A stretch of 64,000 bases of DNA from CAVPMW01 sp963706515 (GTDB lineage: Bacteria; Chloroflexota; Anaerolineae; Anaerolineales; UBA4823). Under the pieces are notes generated by a model. That model was given only the letters and a program-made list of their open reading frames with translations. It did no database searches and had not been told where the DNA came from. The DNA is taken from NCBI GenBank assembly GCA_963706515.1, contig CAVPMW010000002.1, forward strand, positions 248,001-312,000, given 5' to 3'. Of this stretch, positions 1 through 8,662 are shown piece after piece. Position numbers and translations under genes: made by a program. Numbering within the stretch: position 1 is the stretch's first letter; each line of letters begins with the position of its first letter.

Positions 1-540
1 ATCGATAACTGCTGCGATCTGGTGGGATTCAGGTGGACAACCAGGCATGTAGTAATCCACATCGACGACCTGGTCCAGGGTTTTGAGCACGGGATAAAAT
101 TCAGGGATGTGGAGATGACCTTCGGGCATTGCAAAATCATACTGTGGCCGGATATCTTGGGGATTATCTGTGGTCAGGCTGTTGTATGACGCTGCGAAAA
201 TATCTTCTGGCTTCGATAGATTTGCCAATCCGGGGATGCAGCCCTCTGAGGCGCATGAGCCGAAGGCGACCAGGATCTGCGATTTACGGCGCAGAAGCCG
301 GGCGATTTCTTCATTTTCACTGTTACGGATCCCACCGTTGAACAAGGTCAGCAGGATCGACTTATCCGGCATGGCTTCGACATCTTTATATTTGGCATCC
401 ATTGCAACCGGCCAGAAGACGACATCGAAATTCGCGTCGACATCCAGGATTTTTTCGCCGGTATTCAACACCGCGATCTCGCATCCGCCGCACGAAGCTG
501 CCCAATACATGGCAAATTTCGGTTTTTCGTTCGGGCTCAT
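1..540 (-). CDS. mvhG: MvhG-like [NiFe] hydrogenase small subunit (partial, runs off left edge)
   Basis: Only the first 180 codons are in the window; the reading frame is still open at base 1. The protein belongs to the small-subunit family of F420-non-reducing hydrogenases, which passes electrons from the NiFe site through [4Fe-4S] clusters. Visible cluster-type cysteines are C17 and C20 in a CGGCE motif, C96 and C101 in an FGSCASEGC stretch, and C168 in PGCPPE. The ATG at 540-538 overlaps the TGA of mvhD (ATGA), which indicates translational coupling. A large catalytic subunit would be expected just beyond the edge but cannot be seen. In the family, MvhG works with MvhA and MvhD as electron input to HdrABC in the cytoplasm. 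Confidence 0.85.
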   Translation of the reverse strand, partial: MSPNEKPKFAMYWAASCGGCEIAVLNTGEKILDVDANFDVVFWPVAMDAKYKDVEAMPDKSILLTLFNGGIRNSENEEIARLLRRKSQILVAFGSCASEGCIPGLANLSKPEDIFAASYNSLTTDNPQDIRPQYDFAMPEGHLHIPEFYPVLKTLDQVVDVDYYMPGCPPESHQIAAVID

Positions 541-1013
541 AGTGTCACCTCCTCGATGATCATCTCTTCAGCAGTGACGTCGCCGTTTCTGGCGCCCCAT
601 CGCGGCCAATTTAATGGTCCAAGGAGGCGTATCTCTTCGACGAATTTAGCTATTTCTTGTGCCAGCTTCACGCCTTCTGCCGCGCTTGCCCAAACCAGCT
701 TTACTCGACCGGGTTCAACGCCCATTCCAACCAGCGTTCTACGCATTAATTGGAAGCGGCGCAGGGCTTTATAGTTCTGCTCGAGGTAATGGCATTCCCC
801 AGGATGGCAGCCGGTAATGAGCACTCCGTCCGCTCCGCCAGAAAGAGCTTTGAATACGAAAGTGGGGTCGAGCCGCCCAGAGCACATCAGGCGAATCAGG
901 CGGATATTGGGCGGATATTTTACCCGAGCCGTCCCAGCCAAATCCGCTGCACGATAACTGCACCAGTTGCAGGTGAAGCCGATAATAACAGGTTCAAAAG
1001 GTTCGTTTTCCAT
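537..1013 (-). CDS. mvhD: Methyl-viologen-reducing hydrogenase delta subunit (MvhD)
   Basis: A 158-residue protein of the MvhD/FrhD family, a small [2Fe-2S] protein that links a hydrogenase or formate dehydrogenase to HdrA. The family cysteines are visible at C15 and C18 (FTCNWC), C44 (LMCSGRLDP), C69 and C74 (GCHPGECHY). Length is typical for a stand-alone MvhD. It lies 17 bases downstream of hdrA and overlaps mvhG by four bases, so it sits exactly between the heterodisulfide-reductase and hydrogenase modules. This order supports an Mvh-Hdr type complex. The partner disulfide or methylene-THF substrate is not shown by this gene. Confidence 0.93.
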   Translation of the reverse strand: MENEPFEPVIIGFTCNWCSYRAADLAGTARVKYPPNIRLIRLMCSGRLDPTFVFKALSGGADGVLITGCHPGECHYLEQNYKALRRFQLMRRTLVGMGVEPGRVKLVWASAAEGVKLAQEIAKFVEEIRLLGPLNWPRWGARNGDVTAEEMIIEEVTL

Positions 1014-1030
1014 TTCAGCCTCCTGTTGGT

Positions 1031-3085
1031 TCAGTCTGCGGCAGCAGCCAGTGCTGTTGAGTGCAGGTTCAGCAGCAACAATCCCTCGATTTGCGAAAGG
1101 ATCTGTTCATTGCTGAAGCAGGTTCCACTGATTGCACCGGCCGGGCAGGCAGCGACGCAGGTGCCGCAGCCCTGGCAGAGAGCCGGGTTGATTTCTGTGA
1201 CCATGCGGTCCTCATGGAACAAGATCGCATTGAATGGGCACAGATTATTACAGATCCGGCACCCAGAACATTTTGCTTCATCGACGCTCGCCCGAACGGG
1301 TTCGAGTGCTATCTCTTTTTGCTGGATGCGCCCTAAAACCCTGGCAGATGAAGCTGCGCCTTGAGCCACACTGGCGGGAATATCTTTTGGACCTTGTGCG
1401 CAGCCAGCGATGAATATACCCTCGGTCATCGTGGCTACAGGATCCAATTTGGGATGTTTTTCTATGAACCAGCCATCTGAGCTGCAGGAGAGCCCAAAAA
1501 GCTTGGCGACATCTTTAGCGTCTTTGCGCGGCTCTAACCCTGCAGATAGAATAACCATATCGACTGGTATGCGGCGCTGTTTTCCAACCAGGGTATCTTC
1601 CACCTGGATGATCAGCTTTCCCTCTTCTTCAGGAAGACGGGCTGCATCGGTTACTTCCGCTACACGGCCTCGGACGAAGAGCGTACCTTCTTCCAGCACA
1701 CGCTGATAAAACTCATCGTAAGCTTTGAAGGCGGTGCGCATATCGATATAAAAGTTATATACGGTAGCGCCAGTGCGTTCCTTGACAAGATGAGCGAATT
1801 TGAGCCCTTGCATACAGCAAATCACCGAACAGTAATTGTTGAAATTCTTGTCACGGCTGCCTACACAGTGGACGATGCCGACAGATTGGGGTACTGTCGC
1901 CCCATCCCTCAGGACGATATTGCCGTTCGTCGGTCCTGCCGCGTTGCTCAGTCGCTCGAATTCAAGGCTGGTGAATACATTCGCCAGACGCCCGTATCCA
2001 TATTGGGTGATCCGGCGAGGATCAAAGAGGTCATATCCTGTGGCAAGGATGATATTGCCTACTTCGACCGTAATTAATTCCTCGGTTTGGTCGAAGTCGA
2101 TAGCATTCGTCGGGCAAAACTTCTGGCAGGCTTTACAGGTGCCTTTCAGGAAAAAAGTGCAGTTTTCCTGATCGATCACTGGATATTTTGGTACAGCCTG
2201 CGGGAATGGGGTGTAGACCGCCTTGCGGTAGCCCAAACCGGCTTCGTAGACCTCATCGATAACCTTCTTAGGGCATTTTTCCTGGCAGATGCCACAACCG
2301 GTGCACAGCTCAGTATTGACGTAGCGAGGCTTTTTACGGATTGTGACGGTGAAGTTGCCGACATATCCATCGACCTTAACCACATCGCTCCAGGTGAGCA
2401 AAGTTATATTTGGGTGCGTGCCTACCGACACCATCCGCGGGGTCAGGATGCAGGCAGAGCAGTCCAGGGTGGGGAATGTTTTATCGAATTGGGCCATGTG
2501 ACCCCCAATCGATGGATCCCTCTCGACCATGTAGACATGAAAGCCAGCATCGGCAATTTCCAATGCAGCCTGGATGCCTGCAATTCCGCCGCCGACGACT
2601 AAAGTAGCCGGATGGATTGGCACGTGCAGCGGCTCGAGCGCCTGGTGGTGGATTACGCGTTCCACACCGCCAGAGATGATCGCTTTTGCTTTCTCCGTGG
2701 CGGCGACCTTGTCGGTATGGACCCATGAATCCTGTTCGCGAATAGAAACCAGCTCGCAGAGATATGGGTTCAATCCCGCCCAATCACAAGCCTTCCGGAA
2801 AGTCTGTTCGTGCAGGTGGGGCGAGCAGGCTGCGACGACTACCCGGGTTAACCCTTTTTCCTTTATGTCATTTTGAATCAGCTCTTGCCCCAGGCTGGAG
2901 CACATGAATTTGTAATCGCGGGAGATAACGACTCCGCGCTCTTTTAATTCTTTGCCTGCCCATTCAGAAACGTCAGCAACATCCACTATGCCGGCGATAT
3001 TGCTGCCGCAGTGACAGACATAAACTCCAATGCGCTCACCAGGTTCTTGAGTAGGTTCTTTATCGACATCGTATTCCGCGCTCAT
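1031..3085 (-). CDS. hdrA: HdrA-like flavin-based electron-bifurcating subunit
   Basis: 684 residues of the HdrA family, the FAD and iron-sulfur hub that splits electron pairs between a low-potential (ferredoxin) and a high-potential acceptor. In order: an N-terminal cluster region with C24 and C26 (VCHCG), a dinucleotide-binding GxGxxG at 165-170, a CSAC motif near 209-212, ferredoxin-type cysteines at 261-271, an inserted cysteine-rich segment with CKACQKFCP, and two C-terminal ferredoxin motifs near 606 and 637. It overlaps hdrB by four bases (ATGA). In hydrogenotrophic methanogens this subunit carries the bifurcating flavin. In acetogens and Chloroflexota related HdrA proteins are proposed to serve methylene-THF reduction, which is inference here. 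Confidence 0.93.
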   Translation of the reverse strand: MSAEYDVDKEPTQEPGERIGVYVCHCGSNIAGIVDVADVSEWAGKELKERGVVISRDYKFMCSSLGQELIQNDIKEKGLTRVVVAACSPHLHEQTFRKACDWAGLNPYLCELVSIREQDSWVHTDKVAATEKAKAIISGGVERVIHHQALEPLHVPIHPATLVVGGGIAGIQAALEIADAGFHVYMVERDPSIGGHMAQFDKTFPTLDCSACILTPRMVSVGTHPNITLLTWSDVVKVDGYVGNFTVTIRKKPRYVNTELCTGCGICQEKCPKKVIDEVYEAGLGYRKAVYTPFPQAVPKYPVIDQENCTFFLKGTCKACQKFCPTNAIDFDQTEELITVEVGNIILATGYDLFDPRRITQYGYGRLANVFTSLEFERLSNAAGPTNGNIVLRDGATVPQSVGIVHCVGSRDKNFNNYCSVICCMQGLKFAHLVKERTGATVYNFYIDMRTAFKAYDEFYQRVLEEGTLFVRGRVAEVTDAARLPEEEGKLIIQVEDTLVGKQRRIPVDMVILSAGLEPRKDAKDVAKLFGLSCSSDGWFIEKHPKLDPVATMTEGIFIAGCAQGPKDIPASVAQGAASSARVLGRIQQKEIALEPVRASVDEAKCSGCRICNNLCPFNAILFHEDRMVTEINPALCQGCGTCVAACPAGAISGTCFSNEQILSQIEGLLLLNLHSTALAAAAD

Positions 3086-4071
3086 TCTTCAACCTCCTCT
3101 CTGCCGGGCATAACAGGCATTGGCAGACCAGTTTTCTTGGTGCGCTTGGGTTGTACGGAGCCCTCTGCAGGAGCTGGCGCTTCCACTCCAATTTTATTTA
3201 ATGCCGGCCTGGTATCTACCAGATTTCGTGCAAACCCCAGGTCTTTTGGATCTTTGCCGAAAGCCAGCCCCATCACCTGGGTGAAGAAGATCACTGGCAT
3301 GTGATAATCCGTGCCAAAGTAATGGTTGGTTTCACCCTGATATGCATCCAGGTTCATCTGGCACATTGGACACAGAGTAACCATCATATCGGCATGGTAT
3401 TGGTCGGCTGCGGAGATCAAACGCCGGATGAGCTCAAATGCAGTCGAAGGACCGATCTGGGTCATATGTCCGCCGCAGCAATGGGTCTTCAGGGGGAAAT
3501 CGATTACTTCTGCCCCAAGCGCCTTCAGGAGGCGATCTAGCTCATTCGGGTATTCATGATCTGTGTAGTGATTATCGTAATCTGGCCGCGGAACCATACA
3601 ACCGACGTACGGAGCCAGCCGAAGGCCTTTTAGCGGTTTGACGACATTATTTTTAATAGTCTCCAAGCCGATATCGTTGATGATTACATCGAGTAGATGG
3701 CGGACCTCAAGTGAACCGGGTTTATAGTGTAGCCCTCCGGCAGCCAGGGCTGTGTTGACGCGCTTTTCGAGCATCCCACCCTCTTGCATATAATGGTCCG
3801 CTTTCGAGAGGTTTAGGAAACAAGCACTGCATGGAGCTACGAGCGTCCGTGTGCCGTTTGCCTGCTGAGCAGCCAGGGCCAGGTTGCGAGCGATGAGGGC
3901 GTACGCAGGAGTGCGGCTGATACTGAGGTATTCCGTAGCGCCGCAGCAGTTCCAATCATTGATTTCTTCCAGGGCTACGCCCATTTGATCCACGATTGCC
4001 ATCAGAGATTCATCGTAGGCTCTGCCGCTGCTATCCATCGAACATCCCGGATAATACAAGTATTTATTCAT
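3082..4071 (-). CDS. hdrB: HdrB-like subunit with two CCG cysteine-rich domains
   Basis: 329 residues. Two cysteine-rich (CCG) domains are complete: C10, C42, C43, C81 and C84 in the first, and C158, C198, C199, C234 and C237 in the second. In HdrB these bind the two noncubane [4Fe-4S] clusters that cleave a disulfide. The C-terminal 35 residues are Pro/Lys-rich and look like a lineage-specific extension. The gene overlaps hdrC upstream by eight bases and hdrA downstream by four, so the three subunits should be made together. Because all cluster ligands are kept, the protein should be catalytic. Whether its substrate is a heterodisulfide or it only relays electrons cannot be told from sequence. 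Confidence 0.92.
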   Translation of the reverse strand: MNKYLYYPGCSMDSSGRAYDESLMAIVDQMGVALEEINDWNCCGATEYLSISRTPAYALIARNLALAAQQANGTRTLVAPCSACFLNLSKADHYMQEGGMLEKRVNTALAAGGLHYKPGSLEVRHLLDVIINDIGLETIKNNVVKPLKGLRLAPYVGCMVPRPDYDNHYTDHEYPNELDRLLKALGAEVIDFPLKTHCCGGHMTQIGPSTAFELIRRLISAADQYHADMMVTLCPMCQMNLDAYQGETNHYFGTDYHMPVIFFTQVMGLAFGKDPKDLGFARNLVDTRPALNKIGVEAPAPAEGSVQPKRTKKTGLPMPVMPGREEVEE

Positions 4072-4651
4072 TGGATCCCTCCAATTCTTTCGCTTTATCC
4101 AGGATTGCGTGCAGCTGGTCGATTTTTTCTATTTTATGCGGTTGGAACCCCATGCGTTTTCGGGTGAGCATTCCAAATCCCATCGGAGCCATACTCGGCA
4201 GTCTGAGTGGATGGTGCTTCAGGTAGTGTCGCGTTGCCAGGCCGAGCTCGTAGCTGCGCCCATAGGTTTCAACCATATCGATGAATGTCTGCGAGAAATC
4301 TGGGGCAGTCGACTCTTTATACTTTTTCTCCTGAATAGCGATCCCCTTAAGCGCATACATGATATCTGGAATATGGACCTCTTGTGGACAGCGAACTACG
4401 CAGGTGTAGCATGAAACGCAGATCCAGGGTGTGTTGCTGCTGAGGACCTCCTCGCGCATACCTGCTCGAATCATGGCAAAAAGCATCCGGGGTGTATGTT
4501 CCATGTCAGCGGACGATGGACACGATCCGCCACATGTTCCGCACTGGATGCACATCTCCAGATTCGATTCAACTGCTGTCGCCGAGCTCACCTCTTCCAA
4601 AAAATTTATTGCAGGTATGGGATTGAGGGGTGGGACAGGTGTTGGGGACAA
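4064..4651 (-). CDS. hdrC: HdrC-like ferredoxin subunit
   Basis: 195 residues with two [4Fe-4S] ferredoxin motifs, C34-C37-C40-C44 and C78-C81-C84-C88, spaced as in HdrC. It carries electrons between HdrA and HdrB. The start is a TTG at 4651-4649, chosen because an AAGGAGG Shine-Dalgarno lies five to six bases upstream on the minus strand and no ATG fits. It is the first gene of the hdrCBA-mvhDG operon, which is divergent from the transketolase gene. The C-terminal region after residue 110 is helical and without cysteines, as in soluble HdrC proteins; no membrane segment is present. Confidence 0.92.
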   Translation of the reverse strand: MSPTPVPPLNPIPAINFLEEVSSATAVESNLEMCIQCGTCGGSCPSSADMEHTPRMLFAMIRAGMREEVLSSNTPWICVSCYTCVVRCPQEVHIPDIMYALKGIAIQEKKYKESTAPDFSQTFIDMVETYGRSYELGLATRHYLKHHPLRLPSMAPMGFGMLTRKRMGFQPHKIEKIDQLHAILDKAKELEGSNE

Positions 4652-4960
4652 AGGCCACCTCCTTTTTTATCGTTTATTTTTTTACAATTCGTCAACAATT
4701 TTTGAGTGGGGATTCTATAACGAACCTCAGTATCCTCCTGTTGCCCGGTAAATTTCATGCAACCTCCTGAAAACCGTATAGCCTGTTGAGCTGTAGGCTT
4801 TTTTTGAGACTCCATCATCTTACAAGTATGATTAATAATAGGTGAAATGCATAGTGATAAATGCCACGCAGGGTCGATGATTATAGTCACTCACGGAAGG
4901 AGGGATAAATACTGAAGGGTGTAAAATATATTTCAATCTCAAAGTCACTAGGAGAACTAA
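4652..4960. other. Divergent intergenic region between hdrC and transketolase, with a hairpin plus T-run
   Basis: About 309 bases without a convincing gene, serving as the promoter region for both the hdr operon (left) and transketolase (right). One structure stands out: AGCCT at 4780-4784 pairs with AGGCT at 4795-4799 and is followed by a run of seven T on the plus strand, which is terminator-like although no plus-strand gene precedes it. A TTGACG hexamer on the minus strand near 4690-4700 could be a -35 box for hdrC, but its -10 would almost touch the ribosome binding site, so I do not call it. An AGGAGAA ribosome binding site precedes the transketolase ATG. Confidence 0.4.
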
Positions 4961-6967
4961 ATGAATTCCCATTTCAATATGGATACACTGGCTATTAATA
5001 CAATCCGGTTCTTGTCAGCTGACGCGGTTGAGCAAGCCAACTCAGGTCATCCGGGTCTGCCGATGGGGGCGGCTCCGCTGGCATATCTCCTGTGGACACG
5101 TCACTTGAAGTTCAATCCTTTAGACCCGAAATGGCCGGACCGTGATCGTTTTATTCTTTCTGGCGGTCATGGATCCATGCTTTTATACAGCCTTTTGTAC
5201 CTGAGCGGATATGAGCTCTCCATCGATGAAATCAAGCACTTTCGTCAATGGGCGAGCTGTACGCCGGGTCATCCAGAATATGGACACACGCCTGGGGTCG
5301 AGGTAACTACCGGTCCCCTCGGGCAAGGATTTGGGAATGGGGTCGGTATGGCGATCGCAGAGCGGAGCCTTGGAGCCACTTTCAACCGGCCGGATTTCCC
5401 GATCATCGACCACTTTATCTATGCATTGGTCACCGATGGAGATCTAATGGAAGGAGTTGGATCCGAGGCTGCTTCCTTAGCAGGTCATCTCAGTTTGGGC
5501 AAGCTGATCTATCTGTACGATGATAACCGGGTCACGATTGACGGGAGTACTGATTTGGCGTTCACCGAAGATCGCCTCGCTCGTTTCAGGGCTTACCAAT
5601 GGCACGTACAGCAGGTTGAGGATGGGAATGATCTCCCTGCAATCGATAGCGCTATCCGGAATGCCAAAGCGGATCCTCGACCATCCCTGATTTCGATTAA
5701 AACGATCATCGGATATGGCCTACCAACCCGGGCTGGTACTTCGAAAGCTCACGGAGAGGCTCCTGGTGAAGGCGAGCTGAACGGCGCTAAAGAAGCGCTG
5801 GGCTGGCCGTTGGAGCCTCGTTTTTATGTGCCCGAAGGAGTCGGTGAATATTTTCGCCAGGTCGCCAAAAATGGAGAAGATTCGGAACGAATGTGGCAAG
5901 AGATGCGGACAGCCTACCGTAAAGCTTATCCAGACCTGGCATCTGAATTTGATCGCAGGTTTGCTGGTCGCCTCCCCAAAGATTGGGATAAAAATCTGCC
6001 CGAATTCCCACCAGATCCAAAAGGGATGGCGACACGGGTTGCCTCTGGAAAGGTAATCAATGCTTTAGCACGATCCATACCGGAGCTCGTGGGTGGTTCT
6101 GCTGATCTCGAGCCGTCCAATAAAACCTGGATCGATGGCAGCCCGGATTTTCAGGCGGGGTCGCCTGAAGGGCGAAATTTCCATTTTGGGGTGCGCGAGC
6201 ATGGGATGGGTGCTACAGTCAATGGCATGGCGGTCAATGGGGGGCTAATTCCTTATGGAGGTACATTTTTAGTATTTTCCGATTACATGCGCCCGGCTGT
6301 TCGCCTCTCTGCTTTAGCAAGCTATCCTAGCATCTGGGTGTACACGCACGACAGCATTGGTTTGGGAGAGGATGGACCGACACACCAACCTGTCGAGCAC
6401 CTTGCCGCACTGCGGGCAATTCCAAACCTGGTCGTCATCCGACCTGCAGATGCAAATGAAACCGTCGAAGCGTGGAAAATTGCTATAGAACGACGCAATG
6501 CACCAACAGCTCTCATTTTTTCCCGTCAGAACCTGCCCACCATTGACCGAAATATTTATTCGCCAGCCTCAAGCTTGCGCCAGGGGGCTTATGTTCTGGC
6601 GGATATCGGTGAAAAAAAGCCTGAGCTCATTTTAATGGCCTCCGGTTCTGAGGTTCAATTAATTATTGACGCCGGATTGAAAATGGCAGCTGAAGGGGTC
6701 AATGTTCGCCTGGTTTCATTCCCATCCTGGGAGCTCTTTTCCCTCCAACCCAAAGACTATCGTGATCAGGTTCTGCCAGGAAAGACCACAGCTCGCTTAG
6801 CCGTAGAAGCGGGGGTGTCAATGGGCTGGGAGCGTTGGGTCGGAGATCATGGTGATGTGTTAGGGATGCAAACATTCGGCGCTTCTGCTCCATATCAAAT
6901 TCTGTACCAGCAATACGGTTTTACTGTAGAGAATGTGATTGAGAAAGCGGAACGTCTGCTTCGCTGA
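4961..6967 (+). CDS. tkt: Transketolase
   Basis: 668 residues, normal full length for transketolase, which moves two-carbon units between sugar phosphates with thiamine diphosphate in the pentose phosphate pathway. The N-terminal domain has the SGHPGLPMG stretch, GHGSML and the ThDP-binding GDGDLMEG segment followed by the DDN of the cofactor motif. The pyrimidine domain has the HDSIGLGEDGPTHQ stretch, and the C-terminal domain begins near residue 545. The ATG is preceded by AGGAGAA. It is a single gene, divergent from hdrC, with an inverted repeat downstream. With the tandem phosphofructokinase in the same window it indicates active sugar-phosphate metabolism alongside the acetyl-CoA pathway. 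Confidence 0.96.
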   Translation: MNSHFNMDTLAINTIRFLSADAVEQANSGHPGLPMGAAPLAYLLWTRHLKFNPLDPKWPDRDRFILSGGHGSMLLYSLLYLSGYELSIDEIKHFRQWASCTPGHPEYGHTPGVEVTTGPLGQGFGNGVGMAIAERSLGATFNRPDFPIIDHFIYALVTDGDLMEGVGSEAASLAGHLSLGKLIYLYDDNRVTIDGSTDLAFTEDRLARFRAYQWHVQQVEDGNDLPAIDSAIRNAKADPRPSLISIKTIIGYGLPTRAGTSKAHGEAPGEGELNGAKEALGWPLEPRFYVPEGVGEYFRQVAKNGEDSERMWQEMRTAYRKAYPDLASEFDRRFAGRLPKDWDKNLPEFPPDPKGMATRVASGKVINALARSIPELVGGSADLEPSNKTWIDGSPDFQAGSPEGRNFHFGVREHGMGATVNGMAVNGGLIPYGGTFLVFSDYMRPAVRLSALASYPSIWVYTHDSIGLGEDGPTHQPVEHLAALRAIPNLVVIRPADANETVEAWKIAIERRNAPTALIFSRQNLPTIDRNIYSPASSLRQGAYVLADIGEKKPELILMASGSEVQLIIDAGLKMAAEGVNVRLVSFPSWELFSLQPKDYRDQVLPGKTTARLAVEAGVSMGWERWVGDHGDVLGMQTFGASAPYQILYQQYGFTVENVIEKAERLLR

Positions 6968-7033
6968 GTGGCTTTTGTAGCCTATCTCCATCTGAGGTAT
7001 ACTTGAAAGGGATTTATATCTATCTTAGACTGG

Positions 7034-7091
7034 TACTTTGTCCAGGTTCATCGTTGAATTTGAAGGCAAATTCTAAATCCTGGACAAAGTA
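7034..7091. repeat. 13-bp perfect inverted repeat with 32-base loop
   Basis: TACTTTGTCCAGG at 7034-7046 is matched exactly by its reverse complement at 7079-7091. It sits between transketolase and the next plus-strand gene. There is no T-run after the right arm, so it is a poor intrinsic terminator. It could be an mRNA 3' stabilising hairpin or one copy of an intergenic palindromic repeat; no second copy was noticed in the window. Confidence 0.6.
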
Positions 7092-7166
7092 TAAAGTGTT
7101 CCGTTTCTACCGATTCTTTCTAAATAATCAGGTTTGACGGAATACGAGGGTAACCTGATAAACTAT

Positions 7167-7859
7167 ATGGACCCTGATTCACAGCTCCCTGATTTACACC
7201 AACTTGCATTCTTCGAATATGGAAAAACCAGCCAGGGACGCCTGGAGCTGTACCCGGCTGTGTGGAGCGCAGCAGAAGCTCTCGCCTCCCCGGATCTCAC
7301 CACGCGCAAAGCAGGCATGGCGCAATTGTGCGAGCTGGGAGCCGCGCGCTTCTCTCCTTTGCTGGCATACCTGATTGCCACGCGGTTGATCGAACCTGAT
7401 ATCGAATTAAGGCTAACGATCATCCAGGAGCTGGTAAAGGTCATTCAACCGGATAGTGATGGTTTGCTCGCCCCCGAAAAAGTCCGGAGTACGCTCGAAG
7501 GTTATATGTGTCAGATGAGGACGCGCCAGGTATTTGCTTTGCTGGAGGTCGTCGAACGCGATCCGGAGATAGCCGTCTCTGTCGTCCGTTTGTTCAACGA
7601 GTGCGCATATGCTGGGAACCACCTGATCGAGATCGTGCTAAATCGAAATATTCCGGTTAAATATCGCAGATTGGGGATATATTTTCTCGGTGTGATCGGT
7701 TATGTAACAGCCTTGCCGGCGCTGGAGCGCCTGGCTGGCAGGCTCGAAACACGCATGAACGGCCAGCAGGCCATGCCTTTTATTGTGAACGAAGCAAACG
7801 ATGAGATAAATCTCTTGCCGGAATTACGGCAGACTATCGACCGCTTGAGTGCTCCATAA
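7167..7859 (+). CDS. Conserved helical-repeat (HEAT-like) protein, function unknown
   Basis: About 230 residues, mostly amphipathic helices with leucine- and alanine-rich repeats (for example a helix ending LCELGAARFSPLLAYL and later LERLAGRLE), suggestive of HEAT/ARM-type repeats. No catalytic motif, signal peptide or membrane segment is seen. I take the ATG at 7167; an in-frame TTG at 7134 would add 11 residues, and neither has a strong ribosome binding site (GAGGG lies 16 bases before the ATG). It ends three bases from the stop of the convergent zinc-ribbon gene. I do not recognise a specific family. A scaffold or protein-interaction role is only inference from the helical pattern. Confidence 0.6.
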   Translation: MDPDSQLPDLHQLAFFEYGKTSQGRLELYPAVWSAAEALASPDLTTRKAGMAQLCELGAARFSPLLAYLIATRLIEPDIELRLTIIQELVKVIQPDSDGLLAPEKVRSTLEGYMCQMRTRQVFALLEVVERDPEIAVSVVRLFNECAYAGNHLIEIVLNRNIPVKYRRLGIYFLGVIGYVTALPALERLAGRLETRMNGQQAMPFIVNEANDEINLLPELRQTIDRLSAP

Positions 7860-7862
7860 TTA

Positions 7863-8477
7863 TTATTTTGGTGGGGAAATTTTCTTACCACAATTCGGGC
7901 AGAAGGTCTCGTCGGACCGGATAACAAAGCCACAATTGGGGCAGGTGATGGGTTGGACGTCGCCTAATGGAGCGCCGCATGCCAGGCAGGTGGCTTCACC
8001 TACCGGGTTGGCTGCCCGGCAATAACTGCAAACGATGCGCCGCAGACGTTCGGATAACTCAAATGAAGCACCGGCTCCTTGAAGGGTCTGGTTGATCACT
8101 TTCCAAACGTTCTCTGTTAGCTGAATACTCTCCATATCCTGGGCGACATCATCGAGCCTGCCGACGAGATAAAATGGATTCCTGAGAGCGGAGAGGGCTG
8201 TCATACCCAAACTGGCTACAACCCCAAACCAGGATTGCTCGCCCAGCTGAATGGAGACCCCATCTGCCACTTTCTGAATGTGGACGGCTAAGCCAGTGGG
8301 CCCACCTGCCGCGGCATAATCGCGCGAGGCGATTTGAATGACGATGTGCTCCCCGTCTCCAAATTGCTGGGCACGCATGTTTCCATAATTAAATTCTGCC
8401 AGTAACGCCTGGCTTACTTGCTCAGGTGTAATCTCTCCATGAAAAATGCGTGGCTCCATCGGCGAATTCTCGGTCAT
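7863..8477 (-). CDS. Double zinc-ribbon protein, function unknown
   Basis: 204 residues. The N-terminal 130 residues form an unrecognised alpha/beta domain; the C-terminal 60 carry two zinc ribbons, CSYC...CLAC and CPNC...CPNC, in the style of double zinc-ribbon (DUF7577/DZR-like) proteins. A short hydrophobic stretch around residues 84-105 (WFGVVASLGMTALSAL) may be an amphipathic helix rather than a true membrane span. It is convergent with the helical-repeat gene and ends only three bases from it. Such proteins are common in Chloroflexota, often as regulatory or envelope-associated factors, but nothing here shows a reaction. Start ATG at 8477; an in-frame Met at residue 7 is an alternative. 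Confidence 0.7.
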   Translation of the reverse strand: MTENSPMEPRIFHGEITPEQVSQALLAEFNYGNMRAQQFGDGEHIVIQIASRDYAAAGGPTGLAVHIQKVADGVSIQLGEQSWFGVVASLGMTALSALRNPFYLVGRLDDVAQDMESIQLTENVWKVINQTLQGAGASFELSERLRRIVCSYCRAANPVGEATCLACGAPLGDVQPITCPNCGFVIRSDETFCPNCGKKISPPK

Positions 8478-8611
8478 TTAGGGGTATCTAGGCAATTCGC
8501 CGATTGAAATATGTATTGGCTACGGATTTGATACGGCGAATTGTTATGATCCGCTCTGACAATTTTTCTGCGTGTAACCTGCTGGTGGATTATTATCATA
8601 CTTTTAACTGA

Positions 8612-8627
8612 TGGGATTATAATCCCA
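8612..8627. promoter_or_regulatory. 16-bp perfect palindrome overlapping a TATAAT box
   Basis: TGGGATTATAATCCCA is a perfect palindrome 36 bases upstream of the GTG start at 8663, and its centre contains TATAAT, a consensus -10 hexamer. No good -35 is seen at 17 bases. A palindrome over a -10 box is what a dimeric repressor operator looks like. This is an inference from position and symmetry only. Confidence 0.4.
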
Positions 8628-8662
8628 ATCCGGAATCTCCATATTCTGCTGGAAATAGCACC

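Noticed and set aside
4606..4890. Minus-strand 94-codon open frame in the hdrC-transketolase gap
   Set aside because: It overlaps hdrC in another frame, has a weak start and low-complexity content, and fills a divergent promoter region.
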